This document shows positions 1 to 10,974 of a DNA stretch of 64,000 nucleotides, piece after piece. The notes beneath the pieces are model-generated. The model searched no databases. It was not told the DNA's origin and worked only from the letters and a program-made list of their open reading frames with translations. Each line of letters opens with the position of its first letter. Position 1 is the stretch's first letter. This DNA comes from Rhynchopus euleeides (Eukaryota > Euglenozoa > Diplonemea > Diplonemida > Diplonemidae): NCBI GenBank assembly GCA_963210315.1, contig OY723282.1, positions 1,922,001-1,986,000 on the forward strand, read 5' to 3'. Made by a program: the position numbers and the translations under genes.

Positions 1-192
1 CCATGGGGGGGGGGGGGGCGGTGGTGTCGGTGGATGGGTGCGTAGGCCTCCCGGTCACAATCCTCATCAGGGCCGGAACCAGACCCGCATTTCATGGGTG
101 AAACTAAGGGGTGGTCAGGGGGTTGGGAAAAGTGAAGGAAACACCGAGTATCGCCGAAAATCCGAAAAAGTCACGAAAAATCACAAACCTAT

Positions 193-301
193 GGGGGCCC
201 TCGCTACGAGTCACTGTGAGTCACGAGTCGTCAGTTTTCAGCCAAACATGGCTGACTTCTCACTTTTTCTCACTCAGTCACACTTGGTAGCGAGGGCCCC
301 C
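193..301. mobile_element. 109-bp GGGGG-ended MITE
   Basis: Short inverted-repeat element starting GGGGGCCCTCGCTA and ending in the reverse complement TAGCGAGGGCCCCC. It is flanked by TAT on both sides (190-192 and 302-304), a 3-bp target duplication. Length and ends match the other members at 34936, 34964 and 54470. No coding capacity. Confidence 0.8.
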
Positions 302-506
302 TATGAAATCGGGCTCTTTTGTGGAGTTGTGATTTCTTGCGATTTTTTGCGATTTTTTGAGAAAATCGGGGAAATTTTGTGAAATTTTTTGTTTGAAAAA
401 AAATCCCGGGATTTTTTGAGATCACCGAAATTTGAAAAAAATTTCCCAGAATTTTCCTGGGAATTTTTTGGGATCTTCGTACTTGCCCACACCCCTGAAC
501 ACCCCA

Positions 507-593
507 CCCTAGTGTTTTCCCCCCTGATCCCCCCCCAAAACAGGAGCGTCAACCCACCAAATCTCCAAAATCGAAAAGTTAGCGACAGGCCTG
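507..593 (+). repeat. Right end of a CAGGC-type element
   Basis: About 87 bp matching the right-hand ends of the elements at 52877-53740, 59089-59809 and 59935-60802. It finishes in the same terminal sequence TTAGCGACAGGCCTG. The left end is not recognisable in this window, so the copy is either truncated or begins upstream. Confidence 0.65.
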
Positions 594-2243
594 CCCCCCC
601 CCCCCCCCCGGGGCTGTAAGCGACCCCCCAGAAAATTACCCCAGCCACTGCACCCCCCCCCCCCCTCTCCCCCTGGCCTTGGGATAATCTTTGGTTGACT
701 TTGCCCAACCCCCCCCCCCCCACACCCAGCGCCAGGCGCGGTGTCTTCTTCCCCTTCCCCCCGATTCGTTTTCCCGAAGCGAAAATCTTATGCACCCAAC
801 CCTGCAATAGGTTGTGGCTGCGATGCCACGCGCCAACGCGATGCCTTCAGAGAATCCCCACTTCCGTTCTAGCTCTCCCAGTGCCGTGGGATTGTCGCAC
901 CCAAAACTTATGCGCCCCCCTTTATTTCACGTCACAGCTGCAACCGCTCTGATGAATTTTCCTTTTTCTGTTTGTGCGCTCAGCAAACAAAAAAAACTGC
1001 CCCGGGTACTGTTCTCCCACACGTTGTCGGACAGGGTCTGTCCACCATAAAGCGAATGAGGTGCGAGTTGTTGCTTCTACACGACGCTTCTACACCAAAA
1101 GCTGTGTGTCCAGTTCTGGCTTCTATAGAGGAATGACGTGCAGCAGGCATCTCTTGTGGCGGGCCCTCCCTGTGGCAGATACAAGGTGCAGCTGCACATC
1201 ACTGTGCCATGTGGTGGAGGTTTGAAGCGGCAGGTTTGATGGGTAGCGGTGGTGGAAGGTGGAAGCCCTTCCTCCTCCTGGGGAAAAACAGTGATTTTCC
1301 CTCCATTGAGGGTCTTCGCGACGGTCGCCGAAAACGGCGTCTTTATGTGATTTCCCCCTATTTGTAAGTGAAGTGGCAATCGCCAATTTTTCCCCCGAAA
1401 CAATTACCAATAGCGATGACCCCTACGCACACATGGATGTATCCGGGAGTGGGTCGGGGGCGCTGGCCCCTCCTCTCCGAGTGGGGAGGGTGTGTGCGCT
1501 CTTTGCTACGAACGAACTCAAAAAAAATACCTAGGGGGCGTCTCCAGGCTGATTATCCCAGGAGGGGTAGGGAGGGGGAGGAGGGGTGAACAACTGGCAG
1601 CAAAGCAACTCGTTCGCTTGCAGCTTTGTGAGGGCAGCATTTTTGTTAAAAGTCATAAAAAGGGGGGGGGGGGGAGGAAGCAGAGATCTTCTGCGAAATG
1701 GCGCAGAACGTACGTTCGGATGGATGCGTGCAATGCAAGCAAGTGGCAGATTCCTGATGTTGGTGGTAAAACCGTAACTGGATTTTATTCCCATTTCCCT
1801 TGAAAACCCATCGGGTTCACGTGGGAGTGGAGTGGTGCGCGGTGGGCTGGGGGGCTTTCTGCGCCGCCCCTCCTGGAGAATAGAGAACGTTCCTCAGGAG
1901 GGACTTTCACGAGTGAGAAATTCCCGGATGCGGGACGAGGTGATGCTGATGGTCTCACGACACAGGCACCCCACCCCACCCCCTCCCCCTCCCCCTCACC
2001 ACCTCCATGGTCGAGAACAGCATTTGTCTTTGAACTTACCTATCATCCCCCTCCCCACCCCCTCCCCACCCCCCCCCCCCCCCCTGCAGACCGCCTGCCA
2101 CTGCAGAGCAACGGCACACACCACCACCCCCTCCCTTGTTTTGAAGTTATGATGCGATAAACCTCCCCCCTCTCTGTCTTTCTCACCACCCAGCACAGGC
2201 CCACCCCCCCCCCCCCCCGCATCTTGCGGCACAGGGCGCACCA
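594..2243. other. Intergenic, poly-C rich
   Basis: No supported gene. Several long C runs (about 597-610, 652-665, 709-720, 2069-2085, 2206-2219) alternate with low-complexity purine or pyrimidine stretches. It presumably holds the upstream region of the glycosyltransferase gene, but no promoter element can be called. Confidence 0.5.
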
Positions 2244-5026
2244 ATGGGTGTCGGTCGCTTGTCACCGGGGCCGGTGCAGGAGGAGCGGTTAGGGGGGATA
2301 CCAGCGCCGAGCCGGCGTTTTGTCCTGTTTGTTGCCGCAGCGGTGGTGTTCTGCATCTGGGCATCCGACTCTATCCTGCTGGCGGTGCAGCTGGGCGGCG
2401 TGGCACGGCCCACGCCGGTGCAGTCCCTCCAGCGCGACCAGGCCCGCATGGCACGGCCAGCACCACCCAACCACGCCGATTTTGCCTCCCCCGACGACGC
2501 CCCCGACACCGTGCACAGTAGCACCCCGCCACCCGCATCCTTCAACACCTGCCCCGTGCACCAAGAGTCCAGCGCGCTGCACTACGCCCACACAGGCGAG
2601 CGGTGTATCTTTCCCTTCTTCCACGGCGGGAGGTGGCATATCACCCCAGCGGCAGGGGTCTGTGCGGTGGCGGTGCAGCCTAGCGGGGCCCCGGAGAGGC
2701 TGGAGACGTGCGACACCCAGTCTGCAGCCACGGCGGACCTGCAGTGTGTTTCGGTGCATAATGCGTCGACGTGTGGGGGAGAGCCGATTCCCGGGGCAGG
2801 GTGTGGGACGAGGATAGAGCGGGCGACGTGTGTCTGCCGTGGGCGGGGAGGCACGGTGCGGAGGTTGGTGGAGTGCAAGCAGCGCACCTGCGCAGAGGAG
2901 TGCCGCTATGTGTTGGAGGATGTGATGTCTGCCGGGCATGCCGCGGCGAACGACAGCACGGCGCCGGACCTGGTGGTGAGCATTGCGGCGCTCGCGCTGA
3001 AGTCTTCCCCCACCCGCAAGGGGGACCTGCAGAGGTGGGAGGAGTTTATCGCCGGCCTCCCCACCCACGCCAGCACAAAGCAGGTGTGGTGTGGCAGAGG
3101 GATTGTCATGTATGCCAGCTGGGTCCGCAGTGTGGGGTGTGGGATGAGTTGTGTGTGCGCACCTCCGCGTCTGGGTGGGGGAGGGGAGGGGGGGGGGGTC
3201 GGGGCAGAAAGATTCGGTGTTGTTTGAGCGCACGCTCCCTGTGTCAAAGGGCTTCACACCCTTGGGTTGCGAAAATGTGGAGTGTGGGAGGGGTGCGCTG
3301 TGTTGTGCTGTGTGCCGTGCCCCGTTGCTGCCCCCCACCCCACCCACCCCACCACCATGCACAGTATGGCGGGATCTATCGGCACCCTGCCCCAGGCAGT
3401 GGCGACCGTGTCCTACCTGCGCGACCATCTGAGGTCGGACCTCCCAGTCGAAGTATGCTGCTGTGATGTGTTCATTATTCATGTGAATCAACGCACCAAA
3501 AAATGCCCCCCTCCGAGTGAAGAGATACTTCTATTTCACCACCCCCTCCCTCCGGTTCCCCCCGCCCCTTATATTCGGCATGTGTCGAAGGGCCTGTTGC
3601 CCGTGTTGCCGTTCGGCCATCGCCCCCCCCCCCCCCCCCAACAGATCTGGCGTGCTGCAAGCGAGAATGAGGAACTGCCGCAAGGCCTTGTGTTCGGGCT
3701 GCAGCAGCTGGGCGCAGTGGTGAGGACTCTGCCGGCAGAGGCAAGGTCGCGACGTGCCACGTATGTCACATACTGTGCTATTGGCCCAATTTGGGGGGTG
3801 ACAGCCTTGCGCACCATGCTTCTCCACAGGGATATGTACTCGCTGAAGCCTGCGGCTGTGCTCGCATCTTCGTTTGACGAGGTGCTTTTCTTGGATGCTG
3901 ATGCGGTATGGACCACTCCACTGTGCCTCCCCCGGTGATCCGCACCCCCTGCATCACCTCCGCCAGGCCAGGGCGTGTGTGTGGGCATCACCCAAGGGCC
4001 AAGAGAATCTCTGGACTCCATGTTTGCGGCGCGCCACTCCACCCCCCCCTCCCCTTGCAGCTTCCTCTGGTCGATCCGATCACCATCTTTGACGAGCGGG
4101 CGAAGTCCGCTGACACGAGTGCGGTGTTCTGGCCCGACTTCTGGACCCTCTTCCACGACGCGAAGATCTGGGACGCGATCGGCGGGTGGCCCTTCCCGAC
4201 ACAGATCGCCCCGTCACAGGAGAGCGGCATCATGGTGGTCTGCAAGAGCTGTGGAGCATGGCGCCCGCTGGCCCTTGCCTTCTACTTCAGCTACCACAGC
4301 ACTGTCTACTACAGGGCGATCTACGTCGGGCACTACGGGGAGAAGATGTGCGGTAACGTGGAATGCACACGCAAGGGCGTGAACCAACACGTCATGCCCG
4401 GGATGGGTGACAAGGACACCTTCCAGATTGCACACATGGCGTTGAACGTTTCCTTCACGATGATGCGCCCTCCCGCCATTGTGGGGCCCTTGCTGAATCA
4501 CAGCCTGGTGTGCGGCGCGAGCATCGCCCAGCGCGGCAGCGGGGGCGAGCTGGTTGTGCTGCACCACAACAGCAACAAGTGGGGGTGGGTCGACTACTGG
4601 CGGGGCCGATGGAAGAAGACGGGGCTCCTCCTGTCGCACGTGATGTACCTCACGAACGAGTCGTCCGCCTGGCATGCCGACGGGCAGAACATGTGGGACT
4701 CCATCACCTACAACTGGAGGGACGACGCGGGGAAGCAGGCCACGCCCGATGGGGCGCGGTGGTGTGTTATCTACAAGGGGGAGACACGGGTTGAGACAGC
4801 GACGGCTGCCCTGGGGTACGACCTCGAAGAGACCATGCTGGACCACCACAAAGCTGTCTATGCCACCCCGTGGCTGTCGGAGTGGGTTGGGTCGAAGGTG
4901 CCGAGTCCGCCAGCGGATCGCAAGAAGCCCCATGGGTTTACTTTCACTGCCGCCGTGTTAATCATGCTGTCGTCCCTCGCAGGCGTAGCTCTGTTCGCCC
5001 GCGCGAGATCACAGGTCATCAGCTAG
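2244..5026 (+). CDS. Putative mannosyltransferase (GT71/MNN1-like), 5 exons
   Basis: Exons inferred at 2244-3109, 3365-3452, 3645-3760, 3830-3905 and 4061-5026, giving 703 aa. All introns start GTATG and end CAG, and splicing keeps the frame. Residues about 25-48 form a type II membrane anchor. A Cys-rich stalk (about 100-225) has an ERCIFPF stretch resembling a fibronectin type II module. The catalytic part starts at about 285 (GIVIMAGSIGTLPQAV, then LPVEIW) and carries the metal-binding DxD as LFLDADA (Asp379, Asp381) followed by LPLVDP; FWPDFW and ESGIMVV follow. These are the usual landmarks of the Mnn1-type alpha-mannosyltransferase family acting in the Golgi on glycoproteins. A second hydrophobic segment at the very C-terminus (about 676-696) is unusual. 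The sugar donor and acceptor are inferred only from the family. Confidence 0.8.
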
Positions 5027-5169
5027 GGACTGAAGTGGTGGTGGGGGGTTAGGGGGTGTGGGTTATCCTTTACAATCTGGAGTAGTGAGCGTGTTTGCTG
5101 CTTGTTTGCTTGCTTGCTTTGCGTATAGTTTCTCTAATTTGGTCGTTCCTCACCCCCCCCCCCCCCCCC
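5027..5169. other. Glycosyltransferase 3-prime flank
   Basis: Short 3-prime region ending in a C run of about 18 bases that abuts the TA dinucleotide used by the next element. No feature is otherwise visible. Confidence 0.4.
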
Positions 5170-5171
5170 TA

Positions 5172-6319
5172 GGGGGGGTCAAATGGGGGTGACAAACACG
5201 ATTTTTCAAAAAACCGGCGCAGAGGCCCCAAAGCCCCCGTAAACCCTCCAAACCCCCCCAGATCGGTCCGGAAACCCATCGAACCCCACTTTTCCACCAT
5301 TCCGGGCACCTCAGGTGCCCGAATTGGGGTACCTAAATTTTGTGCCACCGTTTGGTACCGGACAGTGCCACTGTGTGGGAGGTTGGAAAAGAAAATGCCC
5401 CAACACACCACATCTGAGGGTTGCAATGCATGTTGCTTGCCAACCACGTCATCCGGTGGGTGTCAGGCGCTATGTAGGTGGCATGAGCCAGGTCTTCGAT
5501 GTGTTCTGGCTTGTATATGTACCTCCCTGCCTGCGGCACAGGCACTGCCTTTGTCCCCCACACCAGCCACAGAGAGCGTATTGTACTCGGTCCACGGTTG
5601 CTGATTCATTGTGATGCGTTGTATCCTCGAGTGAACGTCACACACTAGTGGCACCACCACCCGCCATCCGAGAGCTGTATTGACTTTGCGCCCTTCCGTT
5701 GCATTCACCTCGCCACGCATATTGCACCGTTCAGTACCAGTGCTCTTGGGCCAGGCAAAGTAGACCGCAGCAACTACCAATTCTGGCACAATGGGTACCA
5801 CGACAGCGCACTTCGTGTGTTCCCGGAATGTACAGCTCGTGTTGCAACAGTCGTTGTCAACACATCCCGGTTGTGGAGCACTGCTGCACAGGAATCACAC
5901 GACCATCTGGACTTGTTCCGTACCTACAGGCAGCCTCCCGGTGCATGGTGGCAGGGAGGTACATATACAAGCCAGAACTCATCGAAGACCTGGCTAATGC
6001 CACCTACATAGCGCCTGACACCCACCGGATGACGTGGTTGGCAAGCAACATGCATTGCAACCCTCAGATGTGGTGTGTTGGGGAATTTTCTTTTCCAACC
6101 TCCCACACAGTGGCACTGTCCGGTACCAAACGGTGGCACAAAATTTAGGTACCCCAATTCGGGCACCTGAGGTGCCCGGAATGGTGGAAAAGTGGGGTTC
6201 GATGGGTTTCCGGACCGATCTGGGGGGGTTTGGAGGGTTTACGGGGGCTTTGGGGCCTCTGCGCCGGTTTTTTGAAAAATCGTGTTTGTCCACGTAAAAG
6301 GGTGGCATTTGACCCCCCC
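5172..6319. mobile_element. Long-inverted-repeat TA element, copy 1
   Basis: 1148-bp element with G-rich ends (GGGGGGGTCAAATG), TA on both sides (5170-5171, 6320-6321) and inverted arms of roughly 360 bp each. The arms are near-perfect complements, so a single strand could fold into one long hairpin. The roughly 420-bp core (5531-5950) has no intact gene. The arms carry an open frame reading like protein (HIEDLAHATYIAPDTHRM) that looks like a captured coding fragment. A TA duplication is typical of Tc1/mariner-like elements, but no transposase is present. Copy 2 at 46823-47970 has the same length and is nearly identical, which implies recent mobility. Both sit between C runs. Confidence 0.75.
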
Positions 6320-6603
6320 TACCCCCCCCCCCCCCACCCCCCGAAATACGCCCCACCGCTTCCAGCTCAGCACCTCTTCTCATGATACGATTCGCGCGGG
6401 AGGTTGTCACACAGCTCTGTACACCACGGCAGGAAAGTGACGCTCCACGCCATATTCTGCTCGTATTACCTACCGCAGCGAGTCTCCGTGCATCCCCCCC
6501 CTCTTATCCTCCCCCCCCCCAAACAATGGGTTGCCAGGTTTCTTTTGTTTTTGTTTGTGCAGCCGGCGGAAAAAGAGAAATAAAAAAAAATCGGGATAAG
6601 AAG

Positions 6604-6790
6604 TCACTTCACCATTCAGCAGCAACCGCTCTTAGCCTGTATTTTGTTTGTTGATGCGTTGACGCTTCTACACACAAACCCTGAAGTGATAATCACACCC
6701 TGAGCCTGATGAAGGGTGGGGTTAGTGTATAGAGCACGTTTGGATGCTTGCTGTGGTGGGTGACTTTCTGCTCACACGAGTGTGCGGAAA
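6604..6790 (-). repeat. Interspersed repeat, inverted copy
   Basis: Reverse-complement relative of the two tandem units at 16264-16640, sharing the GAAGGGTGG and GCTTCTACACA segments and the CTCACACGAG end. No obvious TSD or coding content. Probably a short non-autonomous element. Confidence 0.6.
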
Positions 6791-8443
6791 AATATAAACA
6801 AAGAGAGAGAGAGGCGGGGAGGCTCTCGGATTTCAGAAAGCAGCCCGGGGTGTTTTTTTTTTTGAGCAGACCTGTTGTCGTTTCTCACCGCTGAAGCGGC
6901 TCAACGCCACCACCACCACCCATCCCCCCTCCCCTCTCGTCCTGCTTCCTCTTCTGCCTGGCATGGAGAAAGCACGAAGTCAGACCCATTATGGGGGATT
7001 TCTGAAAAAGGATGCATGATCACATCCTGTGCACGCACGTGAATGGTGCTCAGCACCGATAGCGCATCGGTGATTCTCTCATGCCGGTATGTTAGGTTCT
7101 GGTTTGTGTTGCAGACAACGAAATGTCTGTTTCTACTTATATCGCAGGGGCGGGTGCCTTCGTTGTGTGCCAGGTGTGGCGCCTCAATCTCTTGAGAATG
7201 GCGTGCCGCATTGTCGGCGCTCTGCATGATGGAGAGGGGCGAACGGCTTTGGAGAAGAAGTCAGGCGAAGGCATACCCGCCCCTCCCATCACCCGCCCCC
7301 CCCCCATGATTATTTGGCATCATCGATGCCAAGATCGAAAAACGATCGGTTCCGCGAGGGGGGTCCCTCGTGGCCCCAGCAGTGCGGTGCGTCCTATCAA
7401 ACGAAATTCCTGGTTGCCGCCCCCGCCATCCCCCCCCCCCCTCCTCCGAGTGCGGCGACCTTGCCTTTCCACAACCCCCAGAAGCTGAAAACCATGTAAC
7501 GAAGACTGCTTTGATTTTTGAAGTGGAGGGAGGGGGGGGGGGGGGGGGTGCACGCACACGCACACGTTACCCTTTTTGTTTAGCGGCTGTCGCACCGTGC
7601 GAAACTCTCTCGGGCGCTGCCTCTCCACGCTCACCCCCGCCGGATGCTGGGTACGAGCTCGCCCTTGCCTTTGAGCAGGCGAGCTCGGGTCCGGGGTCGT
7701 ACCTCGTTCCGTCAAAACCAACGAAGGTGGCTGGGGGTGGTGGTGTATCAGTGAGCATCGAGGGGGTGGGGATGGGGGGGGGGGGGTCGGGTGAGTGCCC
7801 GAGTGCATGAGTCCTGCAACGCTTTTGGCATGCGCAGTTTCCCGATTCGGGAGAGGTTTTGAAAAAGCATCTGTTTAGCCTACTGTTTAGGGTTCCTCTG
7901 GTCACGGGGGGGGTACACGTGCGTTGCCCACCCGACCAGGTCTGTCTGTCTGTCTGCTTTGATTTGCTTTGCTTTGCTTTGCTTTTTGCACAGCTCTGCA
8001 CCCTCCTCCCGTCCGCACACTGTGCGTACATGGAGGAAAAAAGACTGTCCCCCAGCTCTGCCACCGTTCAGAGCACTTTGTCTGACCCCTTGTGTTTTGT
8101 GGAAAAATTTGCTTACGAGGACCCCTTTCGGATCGAAAGTACCCAGCCCGCTAACAGGCGGGTCTGTGTTGTGTCAAAACTACTCATATCCCGCCTCTCT
8201 CCGTGCGTGTTTGTCGGGGTTGTGGTGGTTCCCAGTGTGCGGCGTGCGTGTTGTGATTCCTATCTAAAAATTGTAGGACTGTGTGTCGCTGTGGTCCTGT
8301 ATGGGCATCGCATGGACGAGGATCCCCTGGCCTCACAGGACGTCGGGGCGCGGCTCGGTGGTGTTGGATTTACCTTCCCGACGGAAAAATATGTCGCTGC
8401 GCTTGTTCTGTACTTTTGTTTCCGTTGCCTTTTGGTGCGCTGA

Positions 8444-8558
8444 GGGGGTCTTCAGTATCGGCAAGTTATCGGCAATGTTCGGCAGTCTTCCTCCCCACAA
8501 AGAAACAGGTGAAATGCACCAAAAGCGCACCATTGTCGGCACCGGAGTGAAGACCCCC
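8444..8558. mobile_element. Diverged GGGGG-ended MITE
   Basis: 115 bp between GGGGGTCTTC and GAAGACCCCC. The flanking triplets differ (TGA on the left, TCA on the right), so the target duplication has decayed or was never perfect. Same length as the member at 15098. Confidence 0.6.
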
Positions 8559-9182
8559 TCATCGTGCGGACGCTTCCACACTCGCACCCTCTCCTATTGA
8601 TGGTGTCGTGAGCCAGCACAAAAGGAAACGAGCAACACACGAACTCGGGCCAGGTTCCTCGACGACTGCTGGAGAACTCGGTCGACTCAGAGCGAAATTC
8701 GGCGTGTGAGGCAGTGAAAACACCATTAAAGCTGTGCCCTGAAAGATGTCACAAGACCCGGCTGACTATGCCGTACTGTTTCAACACTGGTGTTTCTGGA
8801 GAGTGGCGGTGAAAGCTTGACCCGGCTGTCAAGAGGCCTGAAAAGCTGCTGATGATAGGGGTATTATTGACATGCATGGTGCGTCGGACTGCAAAGTGCT
8901 TATGACGGTCTTGACCTCATGAATGCCTCGCTGACACGACACTGGTTGCATAAGCCACACGAGAGCAGGCAACCCCTCCGTAGGGGGGAGGGAAGGGCAC
9001 ACTTGCTTTGCAGACTGATAGCTTCTCATGAATAGATCTCCATTGTGCTTTGGGGGGGGGTGGGGATGGGCGGGGGCGATCGGTAAGTTTGGGGTGGGGG
9101 ACATTTGCTTTTTCGAGAAAGAATCAAGAACCCTGACGCAGCGTTGGGGAGTCGCAGATTTCTAAATTGTTTACTAACGGGT

Positions 9183-9332
9183 TTGCGTCTGCAAATCAGG
9201 AAGGGGGGAGAGAAGAACCAGCGGGTATTCGCCGATCGCGAGAACACCCCCACACGCCTGCTGCGGGTGTGGTGTGTCCTGCATGATCTGCAGAACAAAA
9301 GTTTCCTGCGTTGTGAGCACAACTCCAAAAAT
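9183..9332 (+). repeat. Dispersed repeat shared with 22.36 kb
   Basis: About 150 bp sharing GCGTCTGCAAATCAG, CGGGTATTCGCCGATCGCGA and AACTCCAAAAAT with 22361-22484. Both copies are followed by a small MITE-like sequence (near 9509 and 22497). No coding capacity is seen. Confidence 0.55.
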
Positions 9333-10222
9333 ATGCCACAAACCAAAAGGCTCTGAAGCACCCATCCCTCTTCTTTGGGGGCAGAATGGAAAGGAATAGA
9401 ACAAATGCCGCCAAGCTTAATTTGGCCAAAAAAACCTGACAAAAAGAAACCCACTTTCCAGCGAACGAAATACCGCGCCCCCACCTGTCTGTGCATGTGG
9501 ACCCAATGGGGGGCCCTCGCTCTGTGCCAAAGTGTGTCAGGCTGTAACCTATATTGTTCGGCGGCTTGCTTTTCTGCACCTCAGAGCGAATGCACCCGAC
9601 AGATAAACGCACAAAACCCCCGATCCCGAAAAGTGAAGAGATGGTGCGAGCTGGGGCGAGCGGGCGCTGCAGGTGCACCCAGCCAACAAGTTGTTGGGTG
9701 CCACAGGGGATGGGTGTGTACCTCACTAACTAGGGAGGGAAACTCCACCGGTGTGGCAATGCCTGCCTCTGGTGGGAATATTCCCCCTTTCCATCTCCCA
9801 CCGTTTTCTCATGATCCCAGTGTGACCTCGGCGCTTGAAAAATGTGCCGGCTTCGAGCCTGTGCGAACAGGGTTGACACGCGGCTTTCTTCCATCCATCG
9901 TTCCACACCTCTGGGTTTCGCAAGTGTCAGGGAGGGAGTCAGTAGACCTGGGGAGCACACGGCAGCCGCGGCCTTATTATTTTGTGCGGTGGAAGCGTGT
10001 CAAACGCATCAACAGAGGGAAGAATGAATCACGAAAGCACGGTTGCGCTTTTCTGGGGTGGGGGAAGGGGCGGTTTCTCCGGGACTGTTCCACAGGTCTT
10101 CCCCCCCACACCCCCTCCCCCCCTCACACCCCCCCCCCCCCTCCAACGACCGAACCCACGCTAGTATTGCTGACCACCAACCCCGCTCTCCCCCACAGCA
10201 TATATATGCGGTGCGTAGAGCC

Positions 10223-10800
10223 CAGTGGTTACGCTCCGCATGCGGAACATGCGGATTTCCGTAGGGTATTTTTTTTGGCGAAATCCGTACGTACGGTTTC
10301 CACATGCGGATTTCCGCATGTGCCTGGGTAATTTTCCCCGCCTCCCCCTCCGAACGTCAACCAAGCGTCAAACCATATACACTGGGGCGACGCTAAACTA
10401 GCGTTACACCGGGTCGATGGTCGACGTCGATGAGGTTTTGCAGGAACAGATGCTCACTACCGTGGCCTCCGGCGGCTGGGGGGCTCCGCCCCCCAGACCC
10501 CCCTGTAGTGTGCGTCTCGTACTCCGATCTCATAAGGTCAGGGAATCCAACCACTCCAGTAGTCTCAGGAGGACGCAGCCAATTCACACAGAATCTGTAC
10601 GACCACAATGAACAGATGTTCACTACCGTGGCCTCCGGCGGCTGGGGGATCCGCCCCCCAGACCCCCCATGTAGCGTGTGCCCGTCGAGTGACCAAGTCC
10701 TGGGTGGGTGCCGTCCGCAATAATTTTCAACTGAAAAAAACGGCACGTGCGGTTTTCCGTATGTAATTGTTTTTGCGTTTCCAAAACTGCGTAACCACTG
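10223..10800. mobile_element. hAT-like element, CAGTGGTTACGC ends
   Basis: 578-bp non-autonomous element with 12-bp terminal inverted repeats CAGTGGTTACGC and a perfect 8-bp target duplication GTAGAGCC (10215-10222 and 10801-10808). The CAGTG start and 8-bp TSD are typical of the hAT superfamily. Just inside the left end is a cluster of the palindromic word ATGCGGA/TCCGCAT (about 10239-10320), echoed near the right end in weaker form. The interior holds a diverged GTCGACG-rich piece and one copy of the paired GC-hairpin module (about 10440-10675). No transposase is encoded. Confidence 0.8.
10440..10675 (+). repeat. Paired GC-hairpin module
   Basis: Two copies of a CCGGCGGCTGGGGG... hairpin unit separated by about 130 bp of spacer containing AGGAGGACGCAGCCAA. 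This module recurs in both orientations inside several unrelated transposons of this window. The short open frames it produces are artefacts of its composition. Confidence 0.75.
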
Positions 10801-10839
10801 GTAGAGCCATCTCTTTTGTATTGAACCCCCCCCCCCCCT

Positions 10840-10950
10840 GGGGGCCCTAGGTGGGAGAGCTGCTGCTAGGTGTGACTGAGTGAGAGGAAGTGAGCCACGG
10901 CCCACTTCCCCTCACCGACTGACGAGCTGTGACTGGTAGCGAGGGCTCCC
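10840..10950. mobile_element. Diverged GGGGG-ended MITE in C runs
   Basis: Starts GGGGGCCCTAGG and ends GGTAGCGAGGGCTCCC, with the internal GTGACTGAGTGAGA segment also seen at 35072. It is embedded between two C runs, so no target duplication can be read. Confidence 0.5.
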
Positions 10951-10974
10951 CCCCCCCCCCCTAGCCTATACATA

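Larger units (their letters stand above)
6322..10214. other. Intergenic region with scattered repeats
   Basis: No well-supported gene. It contains an inverted copy of the 16.3-kb tandem repeat (about 6604-6790), a diverged MITE (8444-8558) and a stretch shared with 22.36 kb (9183-9332). A 108-codon minus-strand frame at 6901-7227 starts with ATG and has protein-like composition, but has no recognisable motif. A 7859-8443 plus frame lacks an ATG and runs up to the MITE. Long C runs occur near 7431, 7541 and 10095-10140. Confidence 0.45.

Noticed and set aside
2289-3491. 400-codon minus-strand frame
   Set aside because: Antisense shadow of the GC-rich glycosyltransferase exon, crossing its introns, with no motif.
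7859-8443. 194-codon plus frame with several hydrophobic stretches
   Set aside because: No ATG at its start, no motif, and it ends exactly at a MITE boundary.
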